From positions 29,149,415 through 29,213,414 of the forward strand of contig CM018694.1 in assembly GCA_009363875.1 (NCBI GenBank): a stretch of 64,000 bases of DNA. Reading direction: 5' to 3'. Shown in pieces: positions 22,155-34,278 of the stretch. This stretch comes from Mikania micrantha (lineage: Eukaryota > Streptophyta > Magnoliopsida > Asterales > Asteraceae). The notes beneath the pieces are model-generated. The model was given only the letters and a program-made list of their open reading frames with translations. It had not been told where the DNA came from and ran no database searches. Numbering within the stretch: the first letter of the stretch is position 1; every line of letters starts with the position of its first letter. The translations under genes were made by a program, and so were the position numbers.

Positions 22155-23043
22155 ATGGCTTCCAAGAATCTAACCAATCTGTCCAACATGCTTAATTTGG
22201 ACATTGAGATCGGGACTGGTACTAAGCCGCCTAAGCTTGTCTTGGGTGACAACTTTCAGGACTGGAAATTCATATTTTAGTCCTTCATCAAGTATACTGA
22301 TCCGAAGTTGTGGCGATCGATCGAAAAAGGGCCTTATGTGTCCATGTATGAGAGTAAATTGAATGGTTTGATCCCTAAAGACCCGGAGCTGTTCACCGAG
22401 AACGGCATTCTGCTAAGGGATAAGGATGACAAGGCTTATGCCTCTATCACCATGGCACTATCCACTGAGGTTGCTTACAGGTTCAAGGAGCATAAAACTG
22501 CCAAAGAACTATGGGACGCGTTAATTGAGCGTTTCAAAGGCAATGAAGATATGCGTGAGAGCAGGCAAGACATGTTAAGACAACGGTTCAACATGTTCAA
22601 TTACATCAAAGGTGAAACACTAGAGGCTCAACTGAACAGATTTACTCACCTGATGACTAAGCTCACTAGTGTTGGGATATAGATGACCAAGGGCGAGCTC
22701 AATAAAAGCTGCTGAACTCTCTTCCGTACAATTGGAACTCCAATTGTACAACCATCAAGAGGACGAAGGACATGTGCAAGACTACTCTGAGTGAGCTGAT
22801 ATCCATCATCAAATCTTATGATATGGATGATAAACAGAGAGCCCTGAATCATGCCAGCTCCATGGGCATCACTTCAGCCTCAGAGAATGCAACACTTATT
22901 TCATCAATCAACTACCAAGCTTCAGGATCCTAGTCTGTTCCTTATGAGACTGTTTTTCTCTCCTATGGGCTCATTCAGTGCCCAAAGTCAATCCAGAAAG
23001 TGAGTAGAACCTGCTACTTTTCAAAGGATTCATGAACAGTTAC
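22155..23043 (+). pseudogene. C2 gag, N-terminal part (UBN2-type copia Gag)
   Basis: ATG at 22155 opens a copia Gag: DNFQDWKF, then SIEKGPYVSMY, KTAKELWDALIERFKGNED and the RQRFNMFNYIKGETLEAQ block typical of gag-polypeptide UBN2 domains, which form the capsid. An in-frame TAG about 22278 and a stop at 22680-22682 break it. Degraded sequence continues (KDMCKTTLSELISIIKSYD near 22770-22825) until G2 interrupts at 23043. Related Gags are common in Asteraceae genomes as far as I recall, which supports the host guess. Confidence 0.8.
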
Positions 23044-24127
23044 TGTCACACTCCCAAATTTCAACTAACGGAATCTCACTGTTTAGGGCGTGACAAACCT
23101 GGAACTCAGTCATTAGATACAGCGAAAGACCTCTATATGCTTTTCAAACATAAACTTGGTCTAAATTGTAATATCAAAGTTTCAACATTTGCGGAAGCGT
23201 ATGAAAACCAATAAGAAAACATAATAGTTGGCGAAATGTAAATTACAAGTTCAAAATCTTAAATAATCAAATCCAAAACACTTGAATTAAAATGCATGCA
23301 TGAGAATCAAAATCCTAGTCCCTGCTCGTCCTTAGTTGTGCTTTAGTGTCCTGAGAAAACATGAAAATAAAGTCAAAACAAAGGTTGGTGCATACACAGG
23401 TTTGAATAAGTAATCACAATGCTGTTTGAAAAATAATGTTTGCAGATAACATAATCACACATGCATAGTCATGATAGCTAGTCATTTGTACTATTTACAT
23501 AAGCGGTCGACACCGAAGCTGACTGTTAGGGGTATAGGGGTTTGCTTAATCGGTATCTTTAGACAATGTATGGATCGATGTTTACCTAATTTGGTGTTGG
23601 ATCGAAAGAGATCGGCTAGGACTTAAGTTTCGGCCACTCCTTGGATCCACTTCTCGATCTAAGACTCCTAGAATCAAATTGTTGTATGCAGAACTTTCTA
23701 ATAATGCCGATTAGTGTTGTTAAGTGTTCAATTGTGTGAATTACTATCGTATCGTAGGGAATTGATAGCCATAACTTGACGATTTCGTCTTTTGAATATA
23801 TTTTTCGATTAATTTCGATCATTAATGCTTCAATAACGTATAATGGTTGTTAATCATCATCAATGTGATGATTAAAACTTATTTAATTCGGTTATTTACA
23901 ATGATTTGATGTGAAATTCAAATTTAGTTAATCCTTTGGCCGAATTTTGACTTGCCAAAGTCAAAATTGATAATTTCAACCCTTTACAAATTAAATCTTT
24001 GTAATTTAAGTGTTTTGGGATTGATTTTGTTTAATTCTAGTTCTTTAGGTTTGATTTTGTACAGTTTCGTGTACTTTCTGTTAGTTTCTGATTAACGGGG
24101 TTATTCCGGAAATGCCGGATTGTCACA
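23044..24127 (-). repeat. G2 3' LTR with internal deletion
   Basis: Aligns with the 5' LTR at both ends, but jumps at 23529/23530 from the equivalent of 57282 to that of 58790. About 1.5 kb are lost, including the tRNA-like segment. Confidence 0.85.
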
Positions 24128-24551
24128 TCATCCCCTTGTTGAAGGAATTTTCATCCCGAAAATTGTTAAATGTTAGGATTAATTTGGGCTACTCATACAC
24201 AAGGTTCAACGTTTGCAACATCACACCTAATTGTTTGCATGCACACCAGTTAGTAATCCTAACTGTGAATGTTCGTGTTTGATCATACTGTACTATGTAA
24301 CCTTGCACCTAGTGAATGTTCACAACTGTTTGTACTATGTAACCTCGCACATAGAAAATGTTTGAAACTAATCATGTCTGTACTACCATACCATGTAACA
24401 TATGAAATGTAGCACATAAAATGTAATGTAGCACAAATGTTTGTAATAAAACCAATTGTATAAAATGTTTGTGCTTACAATTTGAAATGTGAAGTGTTGA
24501 AGTATGAAGTATCACATCATCCCCTTGTTGAAGGAAATTTCGTCTCGAAAT
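24128..24551 (-). repeat. G2 3' untranslated region with duplicated polypurine tract
   Basis: On the minus strand CAACAAGGGGATGATGTGA occurs twice: next to the LTR (24121-24140) and again at 24511-24531. Each is preceded by an AAATTTCGRGACGAAATTT-like palindrome (degenerate at 24145-24162, clear at 24535-24554). Between them are degenerate repeats of GTACTATGTAACCTYGCAC (24280-24440). Confidence 0.7.
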
Positions 24552-25135
24552 TTAACTTGCCTTCTTAGTGTTTGTGATGGTTGTTTTGAACAGATGAGGA
24601 TACTTCTTCATCATTTGATCTTCCCTTTCCCATGTGAATTCAGGTCCACGTCTTGAATTCCACCAGACTTTGACTATCGGAATCTTGCTTTGTTTGAGCT
24701 GTTTGACCTCCCGGTCCATGATTTCAACTGGTTCTTCGATGAACCGTAACTGTTCGTCCACCTGTATCTCTTCAAGTGGCACTACCAATGTCTCATCAGA
24801 AAGACATTTCTTAAAGTTTGAAACGTGAAACACATCATGAACTCCGCTGAGTTCATCCGGTAATTTGAGTTGATACGCTATCGGACCGATCCTTTTCAGA
24901 ATCTCAAAAGGTCCTACGTAACGTGGGCTAAGCTTCCCGCGCTTCTCGAATCGTATCACACCTTTCCAAGGTGATACCTTTAGAACAACTCGGTCTCCTA
25001 CTTGAAATTCCAACGGCTTGCGACGCTTGTCAGCGTAACTCTTTTGTCGATCCCGGGCCGCTGCTATACGGTTCCGGATTTGTACTATATTCTTTGTCAT
25101 TTCATGTACTAGTTCAGGTCCTATTATTTGACTTT
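24552..25135 (-). pseudogene. G2 integrase C-terminus and chromodomain
   Basis: Continues, in the same reading sense, the integrase broken at 51802. Blocks seen are RQKSYADKRRKPLEFQVGD, the GPY-like PRYVGPFEILKRIG, LSGVHDVFHVSNFKKCL and a chromodomain-type end (IPIVKVWWNSRRGPEFTWER ... YPHLF), which in this lineage directs insertion toward particular chromatin. The codons upstream of about 25100 are open but cut by G3 at 25136. Confidence 0.85.
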
Positions 25136-25914
25136 TGTGACAACTAGTACCTGACCGGCCGGCAAGTCCGTACGGTAGGTGTACTTGCAACAGTAACTAT
25201 GTGTACATACGTGATTGTAAACAGTGTTTGTAATATCAGAAATCTAAATACAAGAAACCGTTGTATGTATTTTTGTGCAAACTTAGATACAGGAAATACA
25301 ACGTACATTTGAAACATTAGTTGTGAGTATTTAAGTGAAAACTTAAGTACAACTAACACAACAGATCACGAGAAACAACAGTGTTCAAACAGTTAACAGG
25401 AACAAATCGGTTGCGATCTGATATCCATAGATGACAGGAATCAGATGGCCGACAATTCAATGTGAAAACCATGTGATAACAGGATGTTTAATTGAGTCCG
25501 ACAGTGAGGAAACACAATTCAAACAATAACACAGTGTCGTTTCAGAATAACGAACTGACAGTGTGTTTGCGTGGGTGACGATTCACACAAACATATATGT
25601 GAGTTTAACGTTCTGAAATGATGACTGTAAAGTAGAAAACAAAAGTCGGAAAGCAAAACCATCGTCGTGTTCGCTCGGATGACGATTCGAACGAATACGC
25701 GCGATGGTGACGCGATTCGACGAAACGAAAACGAAAACACGACACGAACAATAGTAAATTTTATAAAATAAATTAAATAACATTTTACAATTTTGAAACT
25801 CATCAAAATAATGTTTATAACTTTCTTTCATTTATTACAATAAAATTTCGCGTAATTTTCCGGTTACGCGACGAATTAACAAACCGAACAACCGAAACGA
25901 ACCCGAACACCACA

Positions 25915-25985
25915 TAGGGTATAAAAACCCTAAATGAAAGGGTTATTTCATTTTTCATTCAACCACTCTCTCTCTCTCTTCCATT
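25915..25985 (+). promoter_or_regulatory. G3 LTR promoter
   Basis: GGGTATAAAAACCC (25917-25930) then a CTCTCTCTCTCTCTT start region about 45 bp on. The second copy is at 48258-48320 in the 3' LTR. Confidence 0.7.
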
Positions 25986-26344
25986 TTTCCGGCCACCACA
26001 TTTACCACCACCAAACCACCTTCAAATGCTCATAACTTCCTCATTTCTCCACCAAATTGAGTGATTCTTGCGCCCACGCGTAGCCCTTGACGAGCTCTAC
26101 AAGAAAGTACAACAGATCGGAGCTGTTAACCACTAGAAATCGAGGTATGATGCTGTGAACATCCACGAAGATAGGGTTTTCATGTGTATTTATTTGATCC
26201 ACCATGGTTAGCTGGTTCTAGATCATGGTACACGCACCATACCCTGTTGAGACTCCCTCGTGACACCATCTCAGGATAATACAACCACTAGGAACGGTTT
26301 GCAACTGGTTCGAGTCGAGAATGATGAGGTAGGGTTGCTTGTTC

Positions 26345-26645
26345 GAGGACAGGTTTGGCGGCCGAACCTTTTTGGTTGAAGATGGAGTGGCCGAACCTTC
26401 CAACTGGCACCGAACCCCGACCATAGCCGAACCCCTCCTCATGTCACGAACCTTCGACCCTAGCTGCTAAACCTGGCCGAACCATTTGGACGCCGAACCT
26501 TCAGTCAGATTGCTAGCCGAACCATTTAATCAGTGACCGAACCTTTATGCATGGATATAACCGAACCTGTATACTATCTGCGAACCCTTCAGCTGAATAT
26601 AAACAGGTTTCTTGACCGAACCTTTTCTATAGGTTCGCTGGTCAG
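26345..26645 (+). repeat. CGAACC cluster in G3 5' LTR
   Basis: About twelve CGAACC, ten of them CCGAACC, counted by eye, closing with TATAGGTTCGCTGG. Second copy at 48690-48985. Confidence 0.85.
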
Positions 26646-26654
26646 TAGACAAGC

Positions 26655-27115
26655 ACATCGGCCCCATTTTATTCTTTTGACCATCGGACTAGGCTATACA
26701 CCGGCCCATTATTTCATTCGAACAAAAAAAGCAATCGGCCTGACAATGATTCCCTAAGCCCACAGAAACAAACGGTTGGCCCAAAATTTTTTGTTTCGGC
26801 CCACATCTATAACAAGGCCACAACCCATATTATTCGGCCCAATTCCAGATGTTCAGCCCATAGATGCGGCCCACACTCTTCTGGCCCACGAATTACCCAT
26901 TCGGCCCACACATGTCTCTTAGGCCCAACAGCCTTAGCCGGCCCAATCGTTGGCCTTTCATATACACAACCGACCCAACTCTATTCCATTGGGCCATTTT
27001 CTGATTTAGGCCCAACAGCCTAGGAGAATCGGCCCATGTTGGCCAATTGGCCCATGGCCTAATATTCGGCCCGTAGACTTAATCCGGCCCACGTTAAGTG
27101 TTGGCCCACTTGATC
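26655..27115 (+). repeat. GGCCCA (TGGGCC) cluster in G3 5' LTR
   Basis: Fourteen exact GGCCCA by eye plus variants such as GCCCA and GGCCC. On the other strand these read TGGGCC, the site II motif bound by TCP factors in plant promoters. Second copy at about 48995-49450. Confidence 0.8.
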
Positions 27116-28807
27116 CAAGAGGTAAATTAACATATGAGATTCAATGGTTAAGGATAACATGTATGGGGTTGGTTCACAAGGATTACAAAGATAATGGACT
27201 TTGGGTTAATACATTTCACAAAACCCTACAATATTCAAGTTCACAAGAACAACCTATGAGACTTTGAATTACAAAACAAGACATTATACTTAGAAAATGA
27301 TAAGGGGGTCAAGTGTACACGTTATGACAAGTCTCACATTAAGTTAAAAACAAAACAATTAACAAAACATAATAAGTTCATCTTAAATTGGTTAAGGGCT
27401 CATATAATCTATCATCATTGGATCAAGGCTGAATCAAGACCATGAGTCACAAGTGTTAGCCAACAATAGGGCTAACCCATACACGCACTCACATTCTTAA
27501 AGTCTATACTTATAAGATTACCATCACATGAAATCAATACATGAACGTGAAAACTAGTACAGGTACAACAAGAGCGTGTGCATTCTTCTATTTAATATAA
27601 GTCAACCCTACAACAAGGTGAGTTCATATGCCCCTTTTACTTTAATCTTTAATGATTTTAACTCTCGGGGCTGAGAAACATGTTTACTTTTATTTATTTA
27701 AAAGTTTTGCTTAACATGTTATTTATACTTTGACGTAGATAATATTAAACTGTTTATTATCGCTTATCATTGTATGCATGCTTGTATGATCATGAGATAA
27801 CAGGGAAACTCAGATGATTATGATAAAGTAATTTCATAATCAATGATACATTTGAACAACATAGTTGTAATAGTATATCTTACAATGCTTAGTTATTCTA
27901 CATGAGTAGACAGTGAGACAATTCGTATACAAACAAACAAATGAGAACTATTATAGTGGAACATGATGACACTTCAAAACACATAAATGATTAGAAGGTA
28001 AAATATCTTCTTAATATCATTTCACATTATAATTGATGAAGTGTGATAAGTAAATCACTTATAACACTTAATCTACACCTTAAAAACATACTATGTGATA
28101 GTATGATCGCATTATGTATCCACCACCTACGTCACTTAAGGGCACTAAGACATGTTCTTACTACTGCTTAAGGATTACATGGTGAACATATGGATTACAG
28201 TAAATGATGATCATGATAACGTAACTTCATGGGATTCTTATCATTGACACATAATTAACATAATGTAATAAGACAAATTCTTATTCGACTTTGTTAATCA
28301 CACGAGAACAATCCCACATTGAGACTTTGGGATCATATGGATTACAGTAAATGATGATCATGATAACGTAACTTCATGGGATTCTTATCATTTACACATA
28401 ATTAACATGATGTAATAAGACAAGTTCTTATTCAACTTTGTTAATCACATGAGAACAATCCCACATGGAGGCTTTGGGATCACACGGCGGAATAGAGGTG
28501 AATGTAATGCATTGTAATCTGATTACGTGAGGATTACAATGGATTTCATTTGGGTTCTATACGTTGCATTGAGATTACATTACATATAGTTAACTAACAC
28601 TTTTAATATATAAGAGTGAAACAACAGTTAACCCCATAAACTATAGAATAATACAAGGAACAGATTTGATAAATCTAATACCCTTAACACATATATTGAT
28701 TATCAATACTTCGGTTTGATAATTACAACGCCATCATTTTATTATTCTATACATGAGAACACAGGTGATCAAGAATGAGATACACATGGGAATTGAGAAT
28801 GGAAATC

Positions 28808-28941
28808 AATAGTTGTATCACAAGTAGTGTGGAGTTCTAGTGGTGTTGTGGTGGGATGTTGGCTAGGGCTTAGTTTCCTTACATATGCCCTATATATAAG
28901 CAACACTACTAGGATGACATAGTACTTGTGACTATAACTAT
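28808..28941 (+). repeat. Hairpin module copy 2 (G3 5' LTR)
   Basis: Left arm ATAGTTGTATCACAAGT pairs with right arm ACTTGTGACTATAACTAT; an inner AGTGT/ACACT pair follows. Core GTGGTGGGATGTTGGCTAGG ... CATATGCCCTATATATAAGC. Confidence 0.8.
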
Positions 28942-29463
28942 GGAGGAGCCATTGGGTGAACAAGTGAAACAGATAATCATACAAGCAACAGTTTTATCAT
29001 TGTGAATGTGCATGTGAATGAATCAAGGTTTTACATTAACTTACTTATGAACTCACCAACCTAGTGTTGACTTTGTTTAAATACATGTTTCTCAGGTGAT
29101 GAACAGGTGTAGATACATACATGCAAGGATTTAGCTAGTGGACTTTTAGAAGACCTAGCTTTATGTTGTGTTGCATGCTTTTGGGAACAAGAACATGAAT
29201 CATCTTTTGTATATCTTGTACATATACAAGATATAGTTACATTGATTCTTTTTGGTAGATTTACTTGATTAAATTATGAACGATACTGTGTAATTTAATC
29301 TTGTAATTCTATATCATGGATGTGTTAGAAATTTCTCATTTATTTATCATGTGCTATGTAAACAATCTGATCATTGGATTATCACTCATGATATCGCGCC
29401 CCGGGAACCTTCCGCCCGACGGGAAAACACGATCCGTTCCCGCCGGCCTGGGGTGTGACAGAT

Positions 29464-29482
29464 TGGTATCAGAGCCATGGTT
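29464..29482 (+). other. G3 primer-binding site
   Basis: TGGTATCAGAGCCATGGTT three bases after the LTR, complementary to initiator tRNA-Met. Confidence 0.92.
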
Positions 29483-29634
29483 ATAGAGAAATATAAGTCA
29501 TATTACTTTAACGGTTTGGCCTAGACTATAACCTAGGGACCCTCATATAGAGACCATGTGACTTAGGATTCAATTTGCATATGTCTTCCACTTCTGATCA
29601 CTGCACTAACCGATTTCTTTCGGTTATGATCAGA

Positions 29635-30873
29635 ATGCCGCCACGAAGACAACCACCTCTATTACCACTGACTCAAGGTTCAGCTCCGCACTCGTCGACA
29701 CCGACACCGCCAGACTCTCCTACACAAGTACCTCCACCTCCTCCTCCGCCACCACCAGCTTATCAGTTGGACCCTGCTACTGTGGCATTGGCCACTCTTC
29801 TTACTAGCCAACTGAGAGAGGTGATTCCCGAGATGATGAACCGTATCAACAACAACAATAGCAACAACGTTGCTAACTCATCTGGGGAAGGCAGCGGTAA
29901 CACCAGACAGAGTCAGGACTATGCCTACAAGAACTTTGTAGGTTGCAAGCCACCCAGTTTCAGTGGCAGTGAGGTTGCAGTCGGATTGATCCAGTGGATC
30001 GAGAAGATGGAGGCTACCCTGGACATCAACGGCTGTCCTGAACAGAACAGAGTTAAGTACGCTGCGGGGTCATTTAGCAAGCGAGCGTTAACTTGGTGGA
30101 ACGCTCAGGTTTCAATCAGAGGCCGGGATGAGGCCCAGGCTATGCCGTGGAGTGAATTCAAGGCGATGTTGAGGGCAGAGTTTTGCCCGAGAAATGAATT
30201 AAAGAAGGTTGAGACTGAATTGCTCAATCTGGAGATGATTGGTGGTGGGCATCTGGCTTACACTACAAGATTTCATGAGCTTGCCACATTGGCACCTGAC
30301 ATGGTGCCAACACTAGAGAAAAGGATAGAGCGGTACATCGGTGGGTTACCGCCCAGTATCCGAGGTCATGTGATTTCTGCCCACCCTACTACCATGGAAT
30401 TAGCTGTTACACTGTCAGCATCCCTGACAGATATGATGGTTGCCTCTGGGGCATTCAAGAAGGAGGCTGAAACAGCCAAAGCTGGAACTTCCAAGAAGTC
30501 GGATAAACGTCCGGCTAAGAAACAAGAGGTGGCTAGAAACTTTGCTGCCACTACTCAAGCTCCAATGCGTAACCAGCCACAACCATTGGAGATCAGGAAG
30601 CCATACACTGGCACTGCACCTCTGTGCAACTCATGCCAGTTTCATCATCTACCCAATGTTCCGTGCAGACACTGCACCAACTGTGGGAGATTTGGTCACA
30701 CAGCAAATTACTGCAGGAGTCCGAGGACTCAGAACAGAAACAACAATGCAGCTACTGCTGCTGCTGCAGATCCTAGGTCTTGCTACAACTGTGGCGAACC
30801 AGGACATTTCTCTCGGGATTGTCCCAAGAGGAATCAACAAGGGGCTCAAGCACCGCGAGGAAGAGCCTTTTAG
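29635..30873 (+). pseudogene. G3 gag
   Basis: Start chosen at 29635 (MPPRRQPP), matching the MPPRR start of G4; an upstream in-frame ATG at 29575 is less likely. A Pro-rich N-terminus (residues 7-45) is followed by the capsid (LTWWNAQV, EFCPRNELKKVE, RYIGGLPP), a CxxC-HH cluster and two CCHC knuckles, CTNCGRFGHTANYC (about 30675-30716) and CYNCGEPGHFSRDC (about 30781-30822). The frame stops at TAG 30871-30873, where G1 and G4 have CAG (Gln). Beyond it the same frame is open into protease, so the element was built as one Gag-Pol frame. Confidence 0.9.
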
Positions 30874-31701
30874 ATAGGAGCTGCTGCCGCTCGACAGGAC
30901 CCGAATGTTATTACGGGTACATTTCTCTTATCTGACTTCTATGCATCCATATTATTTGACACTGGTGCGGATCAGAGTTTCATCTCATCCGATTTTGCAT
31001 GCCATCTTAATTATGATAAGGAATTGTTAGACTCCCCTTACACTATTGAGATAGCAAACAGCAAACAGATCACAGTAGACACTATATTTAGGAATTGCCC
31101 ACTAACACTTGGCGATCACACATTTTCCATCGACTTGATAGCGATGGAGCTGGGCAGTTTCGACATCATCATCGGAATGGATTGGCTATCTCTTAACCGA
31201 GTTGAGTTCATCTATTCTGATAAACTACTACGCATTCCAATGGCGAACAATGAGGTCTTGGAGATTCATGGAGACCAAGCGAAACGCAGTGTCAAGATAA
31301 TATCGTGCATAAAGGCTCGCAAGTACTTACGAAAACAATGCGTTGCATTTCTAGCTCACGTGATTCAAAAAGACAAGAAGGCGATCAAGATTCAGGATGT
31401 GCCAGTTGTGAGAGACTTTGCAGAAGTATTTCCGGATGACTTACCGGGACTGCCACCTGAGAGATCGGTGCAGTTCCGAATCGATTTAATTCCGGGAGCA
31501 ACTCCTGTAGCTAAGTCTCCTTATAGAATTGCTCCATCAGAGATGCAGGAGCTGTCTAATCAGTTACAAGAGTTACTCGATAAAGGATTCATCCGACCGA
31601 GCTTTTCCCCATGGGGAGCTCCGGTTCTTTTTGTTAAAAAGAAGGATGGAACTTTCAGGATGTGCATAGATTATCGAGAATTCAACAAACTCACTATCTA
31701 G
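30874..31701 (+). pseudogene. G3 protease and start of reverse transcriptase
   Basis: Same frame as gag. Protease active site DTGADQSF near 30958-30981, then IIIGMDWL near 31165-31190, the linker FPDDLPGLPPER, and the first RT blocks up to FRMCIDYREF. It stops at TAG 31699-31701, where relatives have AAG (Lys). Only these two stops separate the G3 pieces from a continuous 1530-codon frame. Confidence 0.9.
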
Positions 31702-34224
31702 AATCGGTACCCGTTACCGAGGATTGATGATTTGTTTAATCAGTTACAGGGAGTGCAGTACTTTTCAAAGATAGACCTGAGATCAGGTTATCATCAGCTC
31801 CGGATTCAAGAGGAAGACATACCAAAGACGGCCTTTCGTACCCGATATGGTCATTACGAATTCATGGTGATGCCATTCGGATTGACGAACGCACCGGCTG
31901 TGTTCATGGATTTGATGAACCGGGTGTGCAAGCCGTATTTAGATCAGTTTGTTATCGTCTTCATTGATGATATACTGATTTATTCAAAGAACGAGAAGGA
32001 ACATGAACAACACCTCAAGACAGTCTTGGAACTTCTGAAAGCAGAACAACTCTATGCCAAATTCTCCAAGTGTGAATTCTGGCTAAGGGAAGTTCAGTTT
32101 TTGGGTCACGTGATTAACAGTGATGGCATTCATGTGGATCCTGCCAAGATAGAAGCAATCAAGAACTGGGATGTGCCTACAACACCGACGGAGATCAGAT
32201 CATTTTTGGGATTGGCAGGTTATTACAGGAGATTCATTTCGAACTTCTCTAAGATAGCCTTACCTCTCACCAAGCTCACACAGAAGACTGAACCTTTTGT
32301 GTGGACTCAGAAACAAGAAAAGGCATTCCAGACATTGAAACAAAGATTGTGCAATGCTCCAATCTTAACACTCCCAGAAGGCAATGATGACTTTGTAGTT
32401 TATTGTGATGCTTCCCATCAGGGACTCGGATGTGTTTTGATGCAACGAGACAAAGTCATTGCGTATGCCTCACGACAGTTGAAGATACATGAGAAGAATT
32501 ACACAACACACGATCTTGAACTGGGAGCTGTTGTATTTGTATTAAAGATTTGGAGACACTACTTGTATGGTACCAAATGCACTATCTTCACAGATCACAA
32601 GAGTTTACAGCATATATTTGATCAGAAGGAGCTTAACATGAGACAGAGACGTTGGGTTGAGCTCCTGAACGATTACGATTGTGTGATCAAGTACCATCCG
32701 GGCAAGGCAAATGTTGTTGCAGATGCTTTGAGCCTGAAGGAAAGAGTTAAACCCTTACGCGTTCGCGCACTGGGAATGACGGTGCAAACAAGTCTGAGAG
32801 ATCACATTCTACAAGCACAACAAGAATCAGTGGCAAGAGACAATCTGAAACGCGAGCTCGATTGTGGAGCCGAGAAACATTTCAAGACAAAACAAGATGG
32901 GGTTATCTATTATCTGGATCGTGTATGGATTCCAGTAGTGGATGAACTTCGGATACTCATACTTGACGAGGCACACAAGACACGTTACTCAGTTCATCCT
33001 GGTGCCGATAAGATGTACCAAGATCTTAGGTCATTTTATTGGTGGCCGAGTATTAAGAAAGACATTCCCACTTATGTTGGCAAATGTATTACCTGTGCCA
33101 AAGTCAAAGCAGAACACCAGAAACCTTCGGGTTTGCTGGAACAACCGGAGATACCACAATGGAAGTGGGAGCAAATAGCTATGGATTTCATTACGAAGCT
33201 GCCCCGCACTTCTAGCGGATATGATTCTATTTGGGTCATCATTGATAGATTGACCAAGTCCGCACACTTCTTACCGATCAGAGAGACGTACAAGATGGAG
33301 AAACTAGCGAGACTTTACATTGATGAAATAGTAGTGAGGCACGGGGTGCCATTGTCTATTATTTCAGACCAGGACAGTCGATTCACTTCGCGGTTCTGGA
33401 AATCATTGCAACAATCCCTAGGGACAAGTGTTAACTTGAGCACCGCTTATCATCCACAAATGGATGGACAAAGCGAACGCACCATTCAAACCCTAGAGGA
33501 TATGTTGAGAACATGCATCCTAGACTTCGGTGGAAGTTGGGACACACATTTACCACTCATTGAGTTCTCCTACAACAATAGCTACCACAGCAGCATCGGA
33601 TGTGCTCCTTTTGAAGCACTTTATGGTAGAAAATGTCGGTCTCCAATTTGTTGGACCGAAGTGGGAGAAAACAGAATCACTGGGCCTGAACTTATTCAGG
33701 AAACTACTGATAAGATTTCCCAGATACAACAACGATTACAAGCAACACGTAGCCGCCAAAAGAGTTACGCAGACAAACGGCGCAAGCCTTTGGAATTCGA
33801 TGTGGGTGACCGAGTCATGTTGAAAGTGTCCCCATGGAAAGGCGTAGTTCGTTTTGGGGCTAAGGGCAGGCTAGCACCTAGGTATGTCGGACCGTTTGAG
33901 ATTACTCAACGCATAGGTCCTGTGGCATACAGACTCAGACTCCCTGATGAACTCAGTGGAGTACACGATGTGTTTCATGTATCAAATCTCAAAAGGTGTT
34001 TAGCAGACGAATCATTGATCATACCATTGGAAGAAATACAAGTTGATGAGCAACTACACTTCGTTGAAGAACCTATAGAGATTATGGAACGTGAAGTTAA
34101 GAAACTGAAACGCAGCCGTATCCCTATTGTAAAGGTTCGATGGAACTCCAAGCGTGGACCAGAATTTACTTGGGAGCGGGAGGACAACATGAAATCCAAG
34201 TATCCTCACTTGTTCGTGAAGTAA
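31702..34224 (+). pseudogene. G3 reverse transcriptase-RNase H-integrase-chromodomain
   Basis: Open to the natural stop at 34222-34224. RT palm FIDDILIYSK near 31963, LGLAGYYRRF near 32210, RNase H VVYCDASHQGLGCVLMQ near 32396, integrase zinc region HPGADKMYQDL ... CITCAKVK near 32998-33107, core residues in MDFITKLP (33181), SDQDSRF (33367) and the SERTIQTLEDML glutamate (about 33470), then the GPY region and chromodomain (IPIVKVRWNSKRGPEFTWER, 34120-34180). All catalytic acidic residues appear present. A broken product only because of the upstream stop. Confidence 0.92.
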
Positions 34225-34242
34225 AGCCCGACCTTTATGTTT

Positions 34243-34278
34243 AAATTTCGGGACGAAATTTCTTTAACAAGGGGAGAC
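34243..34278 (+). other. G3 polypurine tract and preceding palindrome
   Basis: AAATTTCGGGACGAAATTTC then AACAAGGGGAGAC (34266-34278) directly before the 3' LTR. The tract primes plus-strand DNA synthesis; the palindrome recurs in G4 and G2. Confidence 0.85.

Larger units (their letters stand above)
25136..29460 (+). repeat. G3 5' LTR
   Basis: TGTGACAACTAG ... GGGTGTGACA. Contents in order: U3 palindromes at 25563-25590 and about 25668-25696, TATA box 25919, CT patch 25966-25980, donor-like GT at 26145, CGAACC cluster, GGCCCA cluster, donor-like GT at 27618, hairpin module 28808-28941, acceptor-like CTCAG ending 29095, and a CpG-rich end (CGCGCCCCGGGAACC...). It also has a 120-bp tandem duplication (GGATTACAGTAAATGATGAT at about 28192 and 28330). 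No gene of its own. Confidence 0.92.

Noticed and set aside
24552..25190. Independent host gene encoding a chromodomain protein
   Set aside because: The frame runs into the G3 LTR at 25136, and its missing N-terminal part is found on the far side of G3 at 51802; it is G2 integrase.
26345..27115. CRISPR-like array
   Set aside because: Units are 6-8 bp, degenerate, with no constant repeat and spacer lengths, in a plant LTR.
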